From: Accumulibacter sp. | GTDB taxonomy: Bacteria; Pseudomonadota; Gammaproteobacteria; Burkholderiales; Rhodocyclaceae | Direction: 5' to 3' | DNA: 28,618 nucleotides | Assembly: GCA_031264825.1 (NCBI GenBank) | Contig: JAISDL010000005.1 | Span: forward strand, 1-28,618 | Translations under genes and position numbers: made by a program | The notes under the pieces: model-generated | Told to the model about the DNA's origin: nothing | Seen by the model: the letters and a program-made list of their open reading frames with translations, nothing else | Database searches by the model: none | Shown: one piece after another, positions 1 through 7,701 of the stretch | Numbering within the stretch: the stretch's first letter is position 1 | Layout: the number at the start of each line of letters is the position of its first letter

Positions 1-1
1 T

Positions 2-112
2 TGCGTCGGCTGCGGCCGCCCGATGGACGAGGAGGAATTGAGTTATTTCGCCGCGCTCGCGCCGGTTCAGGGCGCCGTTCTTCCGAAGAGCGACGCCGAA
101 CGCGGGTCTTGA
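2..112 (+). CDS. 3' end of an unidentified protein (partial)
   Basis: Reading frame 2 is open from the left edge to a TGA at 110-112 and gives a 36-residue C-terminus that begins CVGCGRPMDEEELSYF. The Cys-x2-Cys pair followed by Gly-Arg looks like half of a zinc- or metal-binding knuckle. That is all that can be seen, because the rest of the gene lies outside the window. It is convergent with priA, leaving only 4 bp between the two stop codons, which is typical of real neighbouring genes. I do not recognise the family. The overlapping frame-1 reading to position 300 runs antisense through priA and is less likely. Confidence 0.45.
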   Translation, partial: CVGCGRPMDEEELSYFAALAPVQGAVLPKSDAERGS

Positions 113-116
113 GTTT

Positions 117-2174
117 TCAGACTTCCTGCGGGTCGACTTCGAGGTGCCAGCGGAGCCGGTGCGGCGCTTTGATCGCGCCGACCGCGACGCGCCAGGCGCG
201 CAGGAAATCCCGCAAGGCCCGCCGCGAGGGCGACTCGACGAGGAGTTGCGCGCGTTCGAGATTGGCGAGCCTCGCCATGCGCATCGGGACGGGGTCGTAG
301 ACGAAGACGTTTTCGGCAACGCCCTCATGGGAGTTGCCGGATTTGCGAGATTTGCGAGACTCCGCGTTCTCCTTCGCCGCCGCGAGAAAGGCGAGCGCGT
401 CGGCCATGCGCGGCGCTTCGGCGCGCAGGATCGCCTGGTAGGCGTAGGGCGGAAATCCGGCCTGTCTGCGTTCTTCGAGCAGGGTGTCGGCGAACGACGG
501 GTAGTCGTGCCGCGTGATCGCCGCGTAGAGCGGATGGTCGGGGAACTGCGTCTGTATCAGCACTTCGCCGGGCATCTCGGCGCGCCCCGCGCGGCCGGCG
601 ACCTGCATCAGTTGCGCGAACAGCCGTTCCGGCGCGCGCCAGTCGGCTGAAAAAAGCGCCGCGTCGGCGCCGAGGACGCCGACGAGCGTCAGGCCGGGGA
701 AGTCGTGCCCCTTGGCGAGCATCTGCGTTCCGACGAGGATGTCGGCGTCTCCGGCGGTGATCCGCTCGACGAAGGCTTCCCATTGTTTGCGGCTTCGCGC
801 CGAATCGCGGTCGATCCGCAGAATCCGCGCGCGTGGAAAGTATTCGGTGAGCGCGGCTTCGACGCGCTGCGTTCCCCGCCCGAAGGGCTGGATGTCCTGG
901 TTGCCGCATACCGGACACGCTTTGGGGATGCGCTGTTCGCCGCCGCAGTGGTGGCAGCGCAGCCGCTGGTCGGCCAAATGCACGACGAGGTTCGCCGAGC
1001 ATTTCTCACAGTGCGAGACCCAGCCGCAGTAAGCGCACACTAACACGGGCGCGTAGCCGCGGCGGTTGAGGAAGATCAGGCTTTGTTCTCCGTTTTGCAG
1101 ACGCTTGTCGATCGCCGCGAGCAGCACGCCGGAGAGTCCTTCGCGCAATTTTTCCTTTCGCGTGTCGATGCGTTGAACGTCGGGCAGGCGCGCTTTTTCG
1201 ACGGCGCGTTCCGTCAGGCTCAGGAGCGCGTAACGCCGAGGCGCGGAAACGTCGGCCGCATCGGTCGCGTTGGCCCAGCTCGCCAGCGACGGCGTCGCCG
1301 AACCGAGCACGATCGGGATTTTTCGTTCGCTCGCCCGGAAAACCGCGAGGTCGCGCGCCGAGTAGCGTACGCCGTCCTGCTGTTTGAACGAGGCGTCGTG
1401 TTCTTCGTCGACGACGATCAGCCCGAGTTCGGGTAGCGGCGTGAAAACGGCGAGGCGCGTTCCCACGACGACGCGCGCTTCTCCGGACGCCGCCGCGCGA
1501 AAGTTCCGCGCGCGCGCGGGTTCGCCCAGCTCGCTGTGTAAACACGCGAATCCCGCTTCGGGAAAACGTTCCCTGATCCGGTTTTCAAGCTGCGGCGTCA
1601 AATTGATTTCGGGCGTCAGCAGGAGCGCTTGCCGGCCTTCCGAGAGGGTGCGTTCGATCAGGCGCAAGTAGATTTCGGTTTTGCCGCTCCCGGTCACGCC
1701 GTGCAGGAGCCAAGCTTTGAACCCCGGTCCGTTCTCCGCGATTTTTTCGAGGACCTCGCGCTGATCAGACGTCAATTCGGGCGGCGGCGCACCGGATACG
1801 GGCGCCTTGGGGAGGATTTTTCCGGCCCGTCGCGCCTTGGGAGGCGCGTCGCGGCGAAACGCCGTCGGAAGCGTCGAAAGCATCACTTCGCCGAGCGGCG
1901 CCTGGTAGTAATCCGCGCAAAACGCGCAGAGGCTGAACCAGTCCGGCGGCAGTGGCGGCTCGTCGCGCAGGACCGCGTCGATCGGACGGAGCGCGTCGCG
2001 CGGGGAGTCGCCGTTTTCTAAAATCCCCGCGATGATGCCGATCTTCGTTTTCGTTCCGAAGGGAACGCGGACGCGCCGCCCCACATCGTCGGGCGTGACC
2101 GTTTCACCGTCGGGAACGCGGTAGTCGAAAAAATGGTCGATCGGGACCTTGAGCGCGACTTCGATCGTTTGCAT
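117..2174 (-). CDS. priA: Primosomal protein N' (PriA helicase)
   Basis: PriA is a 3'-to-5' superfamily-2 DNA helicase that recognises stalled forks and D-loops and reloads the replisome. The 685-residue product has the usual length. An N-terminal fork-binding domain covers about the first 105 residues. Walker A GVTGSGKT is at about 159-166, the DEEH box at about 256-259, and motif III GSATPS follows. A zinc-binding insertion carries CAYCGWVSHCEKC, CHHCG and CPVCG, giving the eight cysteines expected. The C-terminal helicase half contains GTQMLAKGHDF and QVAGRAGR. A short Lys/Arg/Ser-rich stretch (AKENAESRKSRKSGNSHEG) lies in the C-terminal domain and looks like a lineage-specific loop. The gene lies downstream of hemE on the same strand but across a 310-bp AT-rich spacer, so it probably has its own promoter. 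The ATG start at 2174 places the conserved MQTIEVALKVPI at the N-terminus. Confidence 0.97.
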   Translation of the reverse strand: MQTIEVALKVPIDHFFDYRVPDGETVTPDDVGRRVRVPFGTKTKIGIIAGILENGDSPRDALRPIDAVLRDEPPLPPDWFSLCAFCADYYQAPLGEVMLSTLPTAFRRDAPPKARRAGKILPKAPVSGAPPPELTSDQREVLEKIAENGPGFKAWLLHGVTGSGKTEIYLRLIERTLSEGRQALLLTPEINLTPQLENRIRERFPEAGFACLHSELGEPARARNFRAAASGEARVVVGTRLAVFTPLPELGLIVVDEEHDASFKQQDGVRYSARDLAVFRASERKIPIVLGSATPSLASWANATDAADVSAPRRYALLSLTERAVEKARLPDVQRIDTRKEKLREGLSGVLLAAIDKRLQNGEQSLIFLNRRGYAPVLVCAYCGWVSHCEKCSANLVVHLADQRLRCHHCGGEQRIPKACPVCGNQDIQPFGRGTQRVEAALTEYFPRARILRIDRDSARSRKQWEAFVERITAGDADILVGTQMLAKGHDFPGLTLVGVLGADAALFSADWRAPERLFAQLMQVAGRAGRAEMPGEVLIQTQFPDHPLYAAITRHDYPSFADTLLEERRQAGFPPYAYQAILRAEAPRMADALAFLAAAKENAESRKSRKSGNSHEGVAENVFVYDPVPMRMARLANLERAQLLVESPSRRALRDFLRAWRVAVGAIKAPHRLRWHLEVDPQEV

Positions 2175-2284
2175 GGTCTAAAAGGGTCTTTGACTCGCGC
2201 GCGAAATTGAACGACTTAGCGCGCAAAGCTCATTTCTTTTCTTCAAAACGCGACTAACTTCTTCCAGCGTCGCAAGATTTTCCG

Positions 2285-2483
2285 TTGTTCACATTTTCTG
2301 TGGATAAGTTTGTGGATTAATCCGGCCAAATCGCTTCAAACGCCCATCACCCAAGGCTTTTTTTACATTGCCTTAAAAAAAGCAGAGAAAAAATAGTGTT
2401 ATTAATCAATGACTTATCGTAAATGCTTGATTAGCTAAGGTTTTTTCTCCATCCTGGCCTCGCAAGCATATTTCTGTGCATAA
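2285..2483. other. oriC-like region: DnaA boxes, two IHF sites and an AT-rich tract in the hemE-priA spacer
   Basis: The 310-bp spacer (2175-2484) is strikingly AT-rich in a GC-rich window. It contains TGTGGATAA at 2299-2307, the exact complement of the DnaA box TTATCCACA. It also contains TGTGGATTA at 2311-2319 (one mismatch), TTGTTCACA at 2285-2293 (one mismatch) and TGTGCATAA at 2475-2483 (a match to TTATNCACA). Two exact matches to the IHF consensus WATCAANNNNTTR face each other: AATCAATGACTTA at 2404-2416 on plus, and AATCAAGCATTTA on minus over 2420-2432. Together they form a 7-bp inverted repeat TAATCAA/TTGATTA. Long A and T runs at 2355-2400 could serve as an unwinding element. DnaA boxes, IHF sites and an AT-rich tract together are the hallmark of an origin. 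Alternatives are a DnaA-titrating locus or a DnaA/IHF-controlled priA promoter. Confidence 0.55.
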
Positions 2484-2484
2484 A

Positions 2485-3633
2485 TCAACGCCGCAAACGC
2501 GATTTCTTCGTGCTTTTTAGTTTCCGGCTGTACCGATGTACGGCCTCTACGAGCGCGCCGACGTGTTCGGGCGGCGTGAATTGCGAAACGCCGTGCCCGA
2601 GGTTGAAAACGAGCCCGGTCGCGTCCGCGCCGTAGGCGTCGATCACCTTTTCGGCCTCGGCGGCGATGCGTTCGGGCGCCGCGAAAAGCACCTGCGGGTC
2701 GAGGTTGCCCTGCAAGGATACGCGCGCACCGACGCGGCGGCGCGCCTCTCCAAGTTCGGTCATCCAGTCGAGCGCGAGCGACGCGCAGCCGGTGGCGGCG
2801 ATCGATTCGAGCCACGCTCCGCCGCCCTTGGTGAAAACGATCGAGGGAATCCGCGTCCCATCTTTTTCCGCAATCAGACCTTCGAGGATGCGCCGCGTAT
2901 ACGGCAGCGAAAATTCCCGGAAGGCCGCCGTCGAGAGAACGCCGCCGCAGGAGTCGAAAACCATGACCGCCTGCGCACCCGACTCGATCTGGGCGTTGAG
3001 GCAGACGAGCGCCGCGTCGGCGGCGACGTCGAGAATGCGGTGCATCAGATCGGGACGGTCGTAGAGCATCGTCTTGACGAAGCGGTAGTCTTTGCTGACG
3101 CCGCCTTCGACCATATAACACGCAAGCGTGAAGGGGCTGCCCGAAAAGCCGATCAGCGGTACGCTCCCCGCGAGCGCGTGCCGCGTCACGGAGACGGCGT
3201 CGGGAAGGTAGCGCAGGCGGTCGAAGGGGTCGGGGACGAAAAGCTTGCGGATCGCGCGCTCGTCGCGGAGCGGACGCTCGAATTTCGGCCCTTCGTTTTC
3301 GACGAAGGACAGACCCAGCCCCATCGCGTCGGGGATCGTCAGGATGTCCGAGAAAACGATCGCCGCGTCGAGCGGAAAGCGTGCGAGCGGCATCAGCGCG
3401 ACCTCGCACGCGAGCGCCGGGTTTTTGTAGAGACGCGCAAAGCTACCGACGCGCTCGCGGAGCGCGCGGTATTCGGGAAGGTAACGGCCCGCCTGACGCA
3501 TCAGCCAGATCGGCGTATGCGCCGTCTCTTCCCTGAAGAGCGCGCGCAGAAAGGCGTCGTTGGAAGAGCGCACCGCGCTCGTCCCGGAAGCTTCGTTCGT
3601 CTCAGGGCGCAAAGCGCCGCGCTCGTCCCTCAA
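2485..3633 (-). CDS. hemE: Uroporphyrinogen decarboxylase
   Basis: HemE removes four acetate carboxyl groups from uroporphyrinogen III to give coproporphyrinogen III in cytoplasmic heme synthesis. The family signature MRQAGRYLPEYR lies near the N-terminus. It is followed by the conserved SDILTIPDAMG, GFSGSPFTLACYMVEGG, FDSCGG and NLGHGV motifs. Homologues normally begin close to NDAFLRAL, so the first 20 or so residues from the TTG start at 3633 are extra. That TTG overlaps the ntrX stop as TTGA and has AGAGGG about 6 nt upstream. A GTG at 3573 (MRSSNDAFLRAL) is the main alternative and would give a more typical length. The gene is probably cotranscribed with ntrYX. The Lys/Arg-rich tail KLKSTKKSRLRR is unusual but in frame. 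Confidence 0.95.
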   Translation of the reverse strand: MRDERGALRPETNEASGTSAVRSSNDAFLRALFREETAHTPIWLMRQAGRYLPEYRALRERVGSFARLYKNPALACEVALMPLARFPLDAAIVFSDILTIPDAMGLGLSFVENEGPKFERPLRDERAIRKLFVPDPFDRLRYLPDAVSVTRHALAGSVPLIGFSGSPFTLACYMVEGGVSKDYRFVKTMLYDRPDLMHRILDVAADAALVCLNAQIESGAQAVMVFDSCGGVLSTAAFREFSLPYTRRILEGLIAEKDGTRIPSIVFTKGGGAWLESIAATGCASLALDWMTELGEARRRVGARVSLQGNLDPQVLFAAPERIAAEAEKVIDAYGADATGLVFNLGHGVSQFTPPEHVGALVEAVHRYSRKLKSTKKSRLRR

Positions 3634-4883
3634 TCCGCGCCCTCTTCGCCGCGCCGCCCATAACTTAGGCCCAGTTGCTTCAGTTTACGGTAGAGATGCG
3701 TTCGTTCGAGACCCGTCTTTTCGGCGACCCGCGCCATGTTTCCCGCTTCGTTTTTCAGGTGGTGCTCGAAGTACAGGCGCTCGAAAGCTTCACGCGCGTC
3801 GCGCAGGGGTTGGAGGAAGAGCGCTTCTCCGGCTTGCGGACGCTTCGCTTCACGCCGCAGGACGGATTCGGCGTCGCTCGCCGTGATGTCTTCTTCCAGC
3901 GCGAAAAATGCGATCTCCTTGACCATGGCGAGCAGTTCGGCCCATTCGCTTCCCCAGCGGTGCGAACGCAGCGCGTCGAGCGCGCCGTCCGAAAACCTGC
4001 GCGCGGGGACTTCGTCGCGCCCGACGAGGTGGGAAAGCAGAAAAGCGGCGATCAGCGGTATTTCTTCGGCACATTCCGCAAGCGGCGGCAGGCTGATCGC
4101 GGCGTCGGAAAGGCGTACGCGCAACGCCGCGTTCCCGTCCGCGCCGTCGGGCGTGGCACGGTTGTCCACGCTGGCGACGATCAGTTTCAACCTGTATTTT
4201 TCCAGCCGGTCGAGAACGAAGGCGAGGTTTTTTTGCTGTGACTTGTTGAGCGCGACGAGGTCGGGAACGAAGAGGATTCCACCCGCCGCGTCTTCGAGTG
4301 CCGCCTGCGTCAGCGGCGCGCTCGAATTTGAGAGGTCGATCCACGGCGTTCGCGGCGCCCGCAGCGCGCGCGCGCCGACTTCGACAATGCCCCCCGCCGC
4401 GTTTCGGATCAGAATCGCGCGGTTTTTGGCGAGCGCTTGCACGAGGCGCTTCCGAAAGTCCTTGAGCAGCGCCGAACGCTCGAAGTCTTCAAACGCCGGC
4501 GGCTGTTTTCCCGACGACAGCTTGTGTTTCAGCGCGTCTCGGACCGTCGCCAGAAGCTTTTGCAGCGCGATCGGCTTTTCAAGAAAGCCCGCCGCGCCTA
4601 TGCGCGTCGCTTCGACGGCGGTGTCTATCGTTCCGTGCCCCGACATCATGACGACCGGCATCGTCAGCAGACCCGACGACGACCATTCCTTGAGCAGGGA
4701 AATTCCGTCCATCTCGGGCATCCAGATGTCGAGCAGGACGAGGTCGAGCGAACGCTCGCCGCGTATCCTGCGCGCGGACGCCGCGTTTTCGGCGAGGAGG
4801 ACGGTGTAGCCCTCGTCGCTCAATATCTCGGACAATAGTTCCCGAATTCCGATTTCGTCGTCGACGACCAGTATCTGCGGCAT
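3630..4883 (-). CDS. ntrX: NtrX-like response regulator with degenerate AAA+ domain
   Basis: The N-terminal receiver domain is complete, with acidic pair D8/D9, phospho-acceptor D52 in LLDIWMPEMDG, S81 and K103 in LEKP. The C-terminus has a Fis-type helix-turn-helix (MARVAEKTGLERTHLYRKLK). The central region, about 130-330, aligns only loosely with a sigma-54 activator. There is no Walker A GETGTGKE-type motif and no GAFTGA loop, although relics such as AAGGILFVPDL remain. Family knowledge: betaproteobacterial NtrX proteins, for example in Neisseria, often lack GAFTGA and do not act as classical sigma-54 activators. This copy appears to have lost the ATPase motifs as well, so I infer direct DNA-binding regulation independent of sigma-54. 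It is 417 residues long, starts 2 bp after ntrY ends, and its stop overlaps the hemE reading frame. Confidence 0.9.
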   Translation of the reverse strand: MPQILVVDDEIGIRELLSEILSDEGYTVLLAENAASARRIRGERSLDLVLLDIWMPEMDGISLLKEWSSSGLLTMPVVMMSGHGTIDTAVEATRIGAAGFLEKPIALQKLLATVRDALKHKLSSGKQPPAFEDFERSALLKDFRKRLVQALAKNRAILIRNAAGGIVEVGARALRAPRTPWIDLSNSSAPLTQAALEDAAGGILFVPDLVALNKSQQKNLAFVLDRLEKYRLKLIVASVDNRATPDGADGNAALRVRLSDAAISLPPLAECAEEIPLIAAFLLSHLVGRDEVPARRFSDGALDALRSHRWGSEWAELLAMVKEIAFFALEEDITASDAESVLRREAKRPQAGEALFLQPLRDAREAFERLYFEHHLKNEAGNMARVAEKTGLERTHLYRKLKQLGLSYGRRGEEGAD

Positions 4884-4885
4884 GC

Positions 4886-7054
4886 TCAGATCTCCTCAGC
4901 CATTTGATCCGCGGCGCGTTCCGGATGAACCGGCGCCAGGGGAAGCCGGATGCAGATCTCGGCGCCCCCGGAGTGTCCGCTTTTTATTTTTATCTCTCCT
5001 TGATGCTCTTCGACGATCTTCTTGACGATCGACAGACCCAGCCCCGTCCCTCCGGCTTTCGTCGTTACGTAGGGTTCGAACACCCTGGGGAGGACTTCGG
5101 GCGGGAAACCCGGCCCGCTGTCGGCAACCGACAGTTCCGCCGCGTCGCCGGCGGCGCGCGTCGCGACCCAGATATCGCTCGAAGCGTTTTCCGCGACCGC
5201 GTGCTCCGCGTTCCGCAGAAGATTGTGGATGATCTGGCGAAGCTGCGACGCGTCGCCGCGCACCATCGGCAGCGCTTTCTCGAATTTTCTGCGGATCACC
5301 GCACCCGACGATTCGTAGAGGCCGAGCACCTCGGCGACGAGCGCGTTCAGGTCGATGTCTTCGAGGTCCGGCGCCGGCAGGCGCGCGTACTCCGAAAATT
5401 CGTCGACCATCCGTTTCAGCGCTTGGACCTGGTTGATGATGACCTGCGTCGAACGTTCGAGCATTTCGAGTTCGTTCTTCCTGAGCTTTCCTTCGAGTTT
5501 GACGCGCAAGCGTTCGGCGGAAAGCTGGATCGGCGTCAGCGGATTTTTTATTTCGTGCGCGAGGCGGCGCGCGATTTCGCCCCACGCCGCGCTCCGTTGC
5601 GCCTCGATCAGTTGCGTCACGTCGTCGAAGACGACGACGCGGTCGGCGACCCCGCCCGTCTTTCCCTCTTGCAGTGTCGCGCCGTGAAGGAGGAGGATCT
5701 GCGGCGGCGCGCCGGCGCGTTCGCGCTCGATCTGCGCCTGCCATTCCGTCTTCCCGTATTTGAAAAAGGCTTTCCGGATCGCGTCGCCCAAAAAGCGCGC
5801 GCGTCCCCAGACTTCGACCGACGCGCCCAGGAGGCCGTCGAAGTCGTCATCGAGGATCGCTTTCGCGCCTGTGTTCGCGATACGCAGTTGGAAACCTCCG
5901 TCGAAAACCAGGACACCCGTCGAGAGGCTCGCCAGAACCGATTCGAGGTAGGCGTGCGCCGCCTCGACTTCGATCCGGTGACGCTCGGTCTCCCGGCGCG
6001 CCTCGTCGAGTTGGCGCGTCATCCGGCTGAACGATTGCGTCAGCATGCCGAGTTCGTCGCTGCTGTAGATCGCCTGACGCGGCGTGAAGTCCCCCGAAGC
6101 GACAGCCTGCGTTCCCTCGGCGAGAATCGAGAGCGGTTCGGAAAGGCGGCGCGCGAGGATGAACGCGACGGCGATCGCCGAAAACAGCGCCAGCAGTACC
6201 GTCAGCGTCAGCGTCACCGCGTAGATCTTCGTCAATCCTTCGCGTCCGAGCGACAATTCCTGGTATTCCTTATAGACCGCCTGAACCTGCTCGGCGTTCG
6301 CCGCGAGGCTCGCGGGAATCGCCTGCGTCAGTTGGAGGATGCGCGTCTCCTGCCCGATCCCGCCGATCTGGATCGGGACGAGCACGCGGACCATCATCTC
6401 TCCGGGCGCGGTCGTTTCGATCTCGCTCAGCATCCGGCCGCTGATGCGCGCCCGGTTGATCTGCTCGGCCGTCGGCTGCGACGGCCGAAGCACCGACATA
6501 TCGCCGGTCGCCGCCGCGATGAGCTGACCGTTGACGGCGAAAAGGCCCGCCGATTGCACGTTCGCCTGTTCGCGCAGCCGGACGAGTTCGGCGTTCCATT
6601 GCGGGTCGGCTTGCTCGCCGAGTTCGAGCGCCATGTCGCGCGCTTTCGCGCCAAGCTCGGTACGCATCTGGTTGAGCGCTTCGTAACCCAGGTTCAGCCC
6701 GGATTCAAGCGCGTTTTCGACGCGGACGTTGAACCAGCTCTCGATGCTCTTCGTGAGAAACTGCACCGAGACCGCGTAGATCAAAACGCCGGGCAGAACC
6801 GCCATCAGCCCGAACATCAGCACGAGGCGAAGTTTCAGGCGCGACCCGAAGAGACGCGAGCGGTATTCGATCCGCAGATTCCACATCTGCCAGACGACGA
6901 GCGCGAAAAGCGACGCGGCGACGGCGACGTTGATCCCGAGCAGCCAGGAATAATGCCGCGCGAAAAACGACGAGTTCGCGCTCGCGGAGGCCAGCAGGAA
7001 AAGCAGAATGCCGACGAGCGACGCCGCGACGATCGCGATCGCTTTTTTCATCAC
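4886..7054 (-). CDS. ntrY: NtrY-like membrane sensor histidine kinase
   Basis: This is the inner-membrane sensor that pairs with NtrX. Hydrophobic segments lie near residues 6-24, 38-60 and 76-98, and another near 280-302 closes a roughly 180-residue extracytoplasmic region. A HAMP linker (ARRLSEPLSILAEGTQAVA) and a PAS-like domain (VLASLSTGVLVFDGGFQL) follow. The dimerisation helix has H-box LAHEIKNPLTPIQL, and the ATPase domain has N-box NLLRNAEHAV, then DSGPGFP and GGTGLGLSIVKKI. At 722 residues it fits the NtrY family. The first two codons are GTG ATG, and the upstream gene's TGA overlaps both, so the true start is 7054 or 7051. Tight packing with DUF4390 upstream and ntrX downstream indicates one transcript. 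The signal sensed cannot be told from sequence; NtrYX systems elsewhere are linked to respiration, redox and nitrogen control. Confidence 0.94.
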   Translation of the reverse strand: MMKKAIAIVAASLVGILLFLLASASANSSFFARHYSWLLGINVAVAASLFALVVWQMWNLRIEYRSRLFGSRLKLRLVLMFGLMAVLPGVLIYAVSVQFLTKSIESWFNVRVENALESGLNLGYEALNQMRTELGAKARDMALELGEQADPQWNAELVRLREQANVQSAGLFAVNGQLIAAATGDMSVLRPSQPTAEQINRARISGRMLSEIETTAPGEMMVRVLVPIQIGGIGQETRILQLTQAIPASLAANAEQVQAVYKEYQELSLGREGLTKIYAVTLTLTVLLALFSAIAVAFILARRLSEPLSILAEGTQAVASGDFTPRQAIYSSDELGMLTQSFSRMTRQLDEARRETERHRIEVEAAHAYLESVLASLSTGVLVFDGGFQLRIANTGAKAILDDDFDGLLGASVEVWGRARFLGDAIRKAFFKYGKTEWQAQIERERAGAPPQILLLHGATLQEGKTGGVADRVVVFDDVTQLIEAQRSAAWGEIARRLAHEIKNPLTPIQLSAERLRVKLEGKLRKNELEMLERSTQVIINQVQALKRMVDEFSEYARLPAPDLEDIDLNALVAEVLGLYESSGAVIRRKFEKALPMVRGDASQLRQIIHNLLRNAEHAVAENASSDIWVATRAAGDAAELSVADSGPGFPPEVLPRVFEPYVTTKAGGTGLGLSIVKKIVEEHQGEIKIKSGHSGGAEICIRLPLAPVHPERAADQMAEEI

Positions 7055-7701
7055 GGCGCGCCTTCAGGCTCGGTCTCCGCCGCCGCGTCGGCGGGTGTCT
7101 CCGCCGCCGGGAGAGGCGCGGCGTCCGACCGCGTTTCGGGGACGACGAACTTCCAGCGATGCCAGCCCGACGAGAGGTCCCAGTCGCGGTTCGAGAGCGC
7201 GTCGACCTGAAAGGTCTTCGGCATCGACGAGAGGTCGAGACGCATCCAGAGCCCCGCCTGATAGGTCTCGCCTTCGACGAGGTCTTCCCGCCCCGCGACG
7301 CGCCAGTCGCGCACGCGGGTGATTCTTGCGAGCGCGTCGGCGAGCGAGTCGAAGCGCTGGTACAAGGCCCCGGTCGAAAGGCGGTATTCGCGCGTCAGCG
7401 CGTGGTAGGAAATCCGGTAGGTCCGGCTTTTACGGACGATGTCCTCGTTCCACCAGTACCAGCGTGCGCGCTCGAGTTCGAAGTCGAGGACGAAGTGGAG
7501 GACGACGCCTTTGCTGATCGCTTCTTCGAGCCGCGCGTTGAAGGGAAGTCCGAATTCGGCGGAAAGCTCGCAGCCCTTGTCGGTCATGGAAAGGTGCGAT
7601 TCCCGGACGTCGATTCCGGCGGCCTCCGCGGAGAGCGCGAAGAACAGGCTCAGGAAGAGCGCTTCAAGCAGTCTTTCGCAAAAGCGCATAATAAAAGCCA
7701 T
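7051..7701 (-). CDS. DUF4390 exported protein
   Basis: This 216-residue protein has an N-terminal hydrophobic signal sequence (about residues 8-27, ending LSAEAA) and no further membrane segments, so it is probably periplasmic. The body has the DUF4390 pattern: FGLPFNARLEEAISKGVVL, then a WYWWNE aromatic cluster, YRISYHALTREYRLS, and a C-terminal WDLSSGWHRWKF. No enzyme motif is visible. The tail after position 190 is Ala/Pro/Glu-rich and probably disordered. The gene overlaps the 3' end of rsmB by tens of bases and its stop overlaps the ntrY start, so it is translationally coupled on both sides. Its steady position before ntrY in Betaproteobacteria suggests a role in the NtrY sensory circuit; that is inference. 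The start could be ATG 7701 or ATG 7689. Confidence 0.85.
   Translation of the reverse strand: MAFIMRFCERLLEALFLSLFFALSAEAAGIDVRESHLSMTDKGCELSAEFGLPFNARLEEAISKGVVLHFVLDFELERARWYWWNEDIVRKSRTYRISYHALTREYRLSTGALYQRFDSLADALARITRVRDWRVAGREDLVEGETYQAGLWMRLDLSSMPKTFQVDALSNRDWDLSSGWHRWKFVVPETRSDAAPLPAAETPADAAAETEPEGAP

Noticed and set aside
2361..2387. AAGGC/GCCTT inverted repeat between hemE and priA as a rho-independent terminator
   Set aside because: The stem is only 5 bp with a 12-nt loop, and the T run lies inside the loop rather than after the stem.
4904..7210. 768-codon plus-strand open frame antisense to ntrY
   Set aside because: The minus-strand product has a full set of histidine kinase motifs. 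The antisense translation is Arg/Asp-rich low-complexity sequence typical of GC-rich shadow frames.
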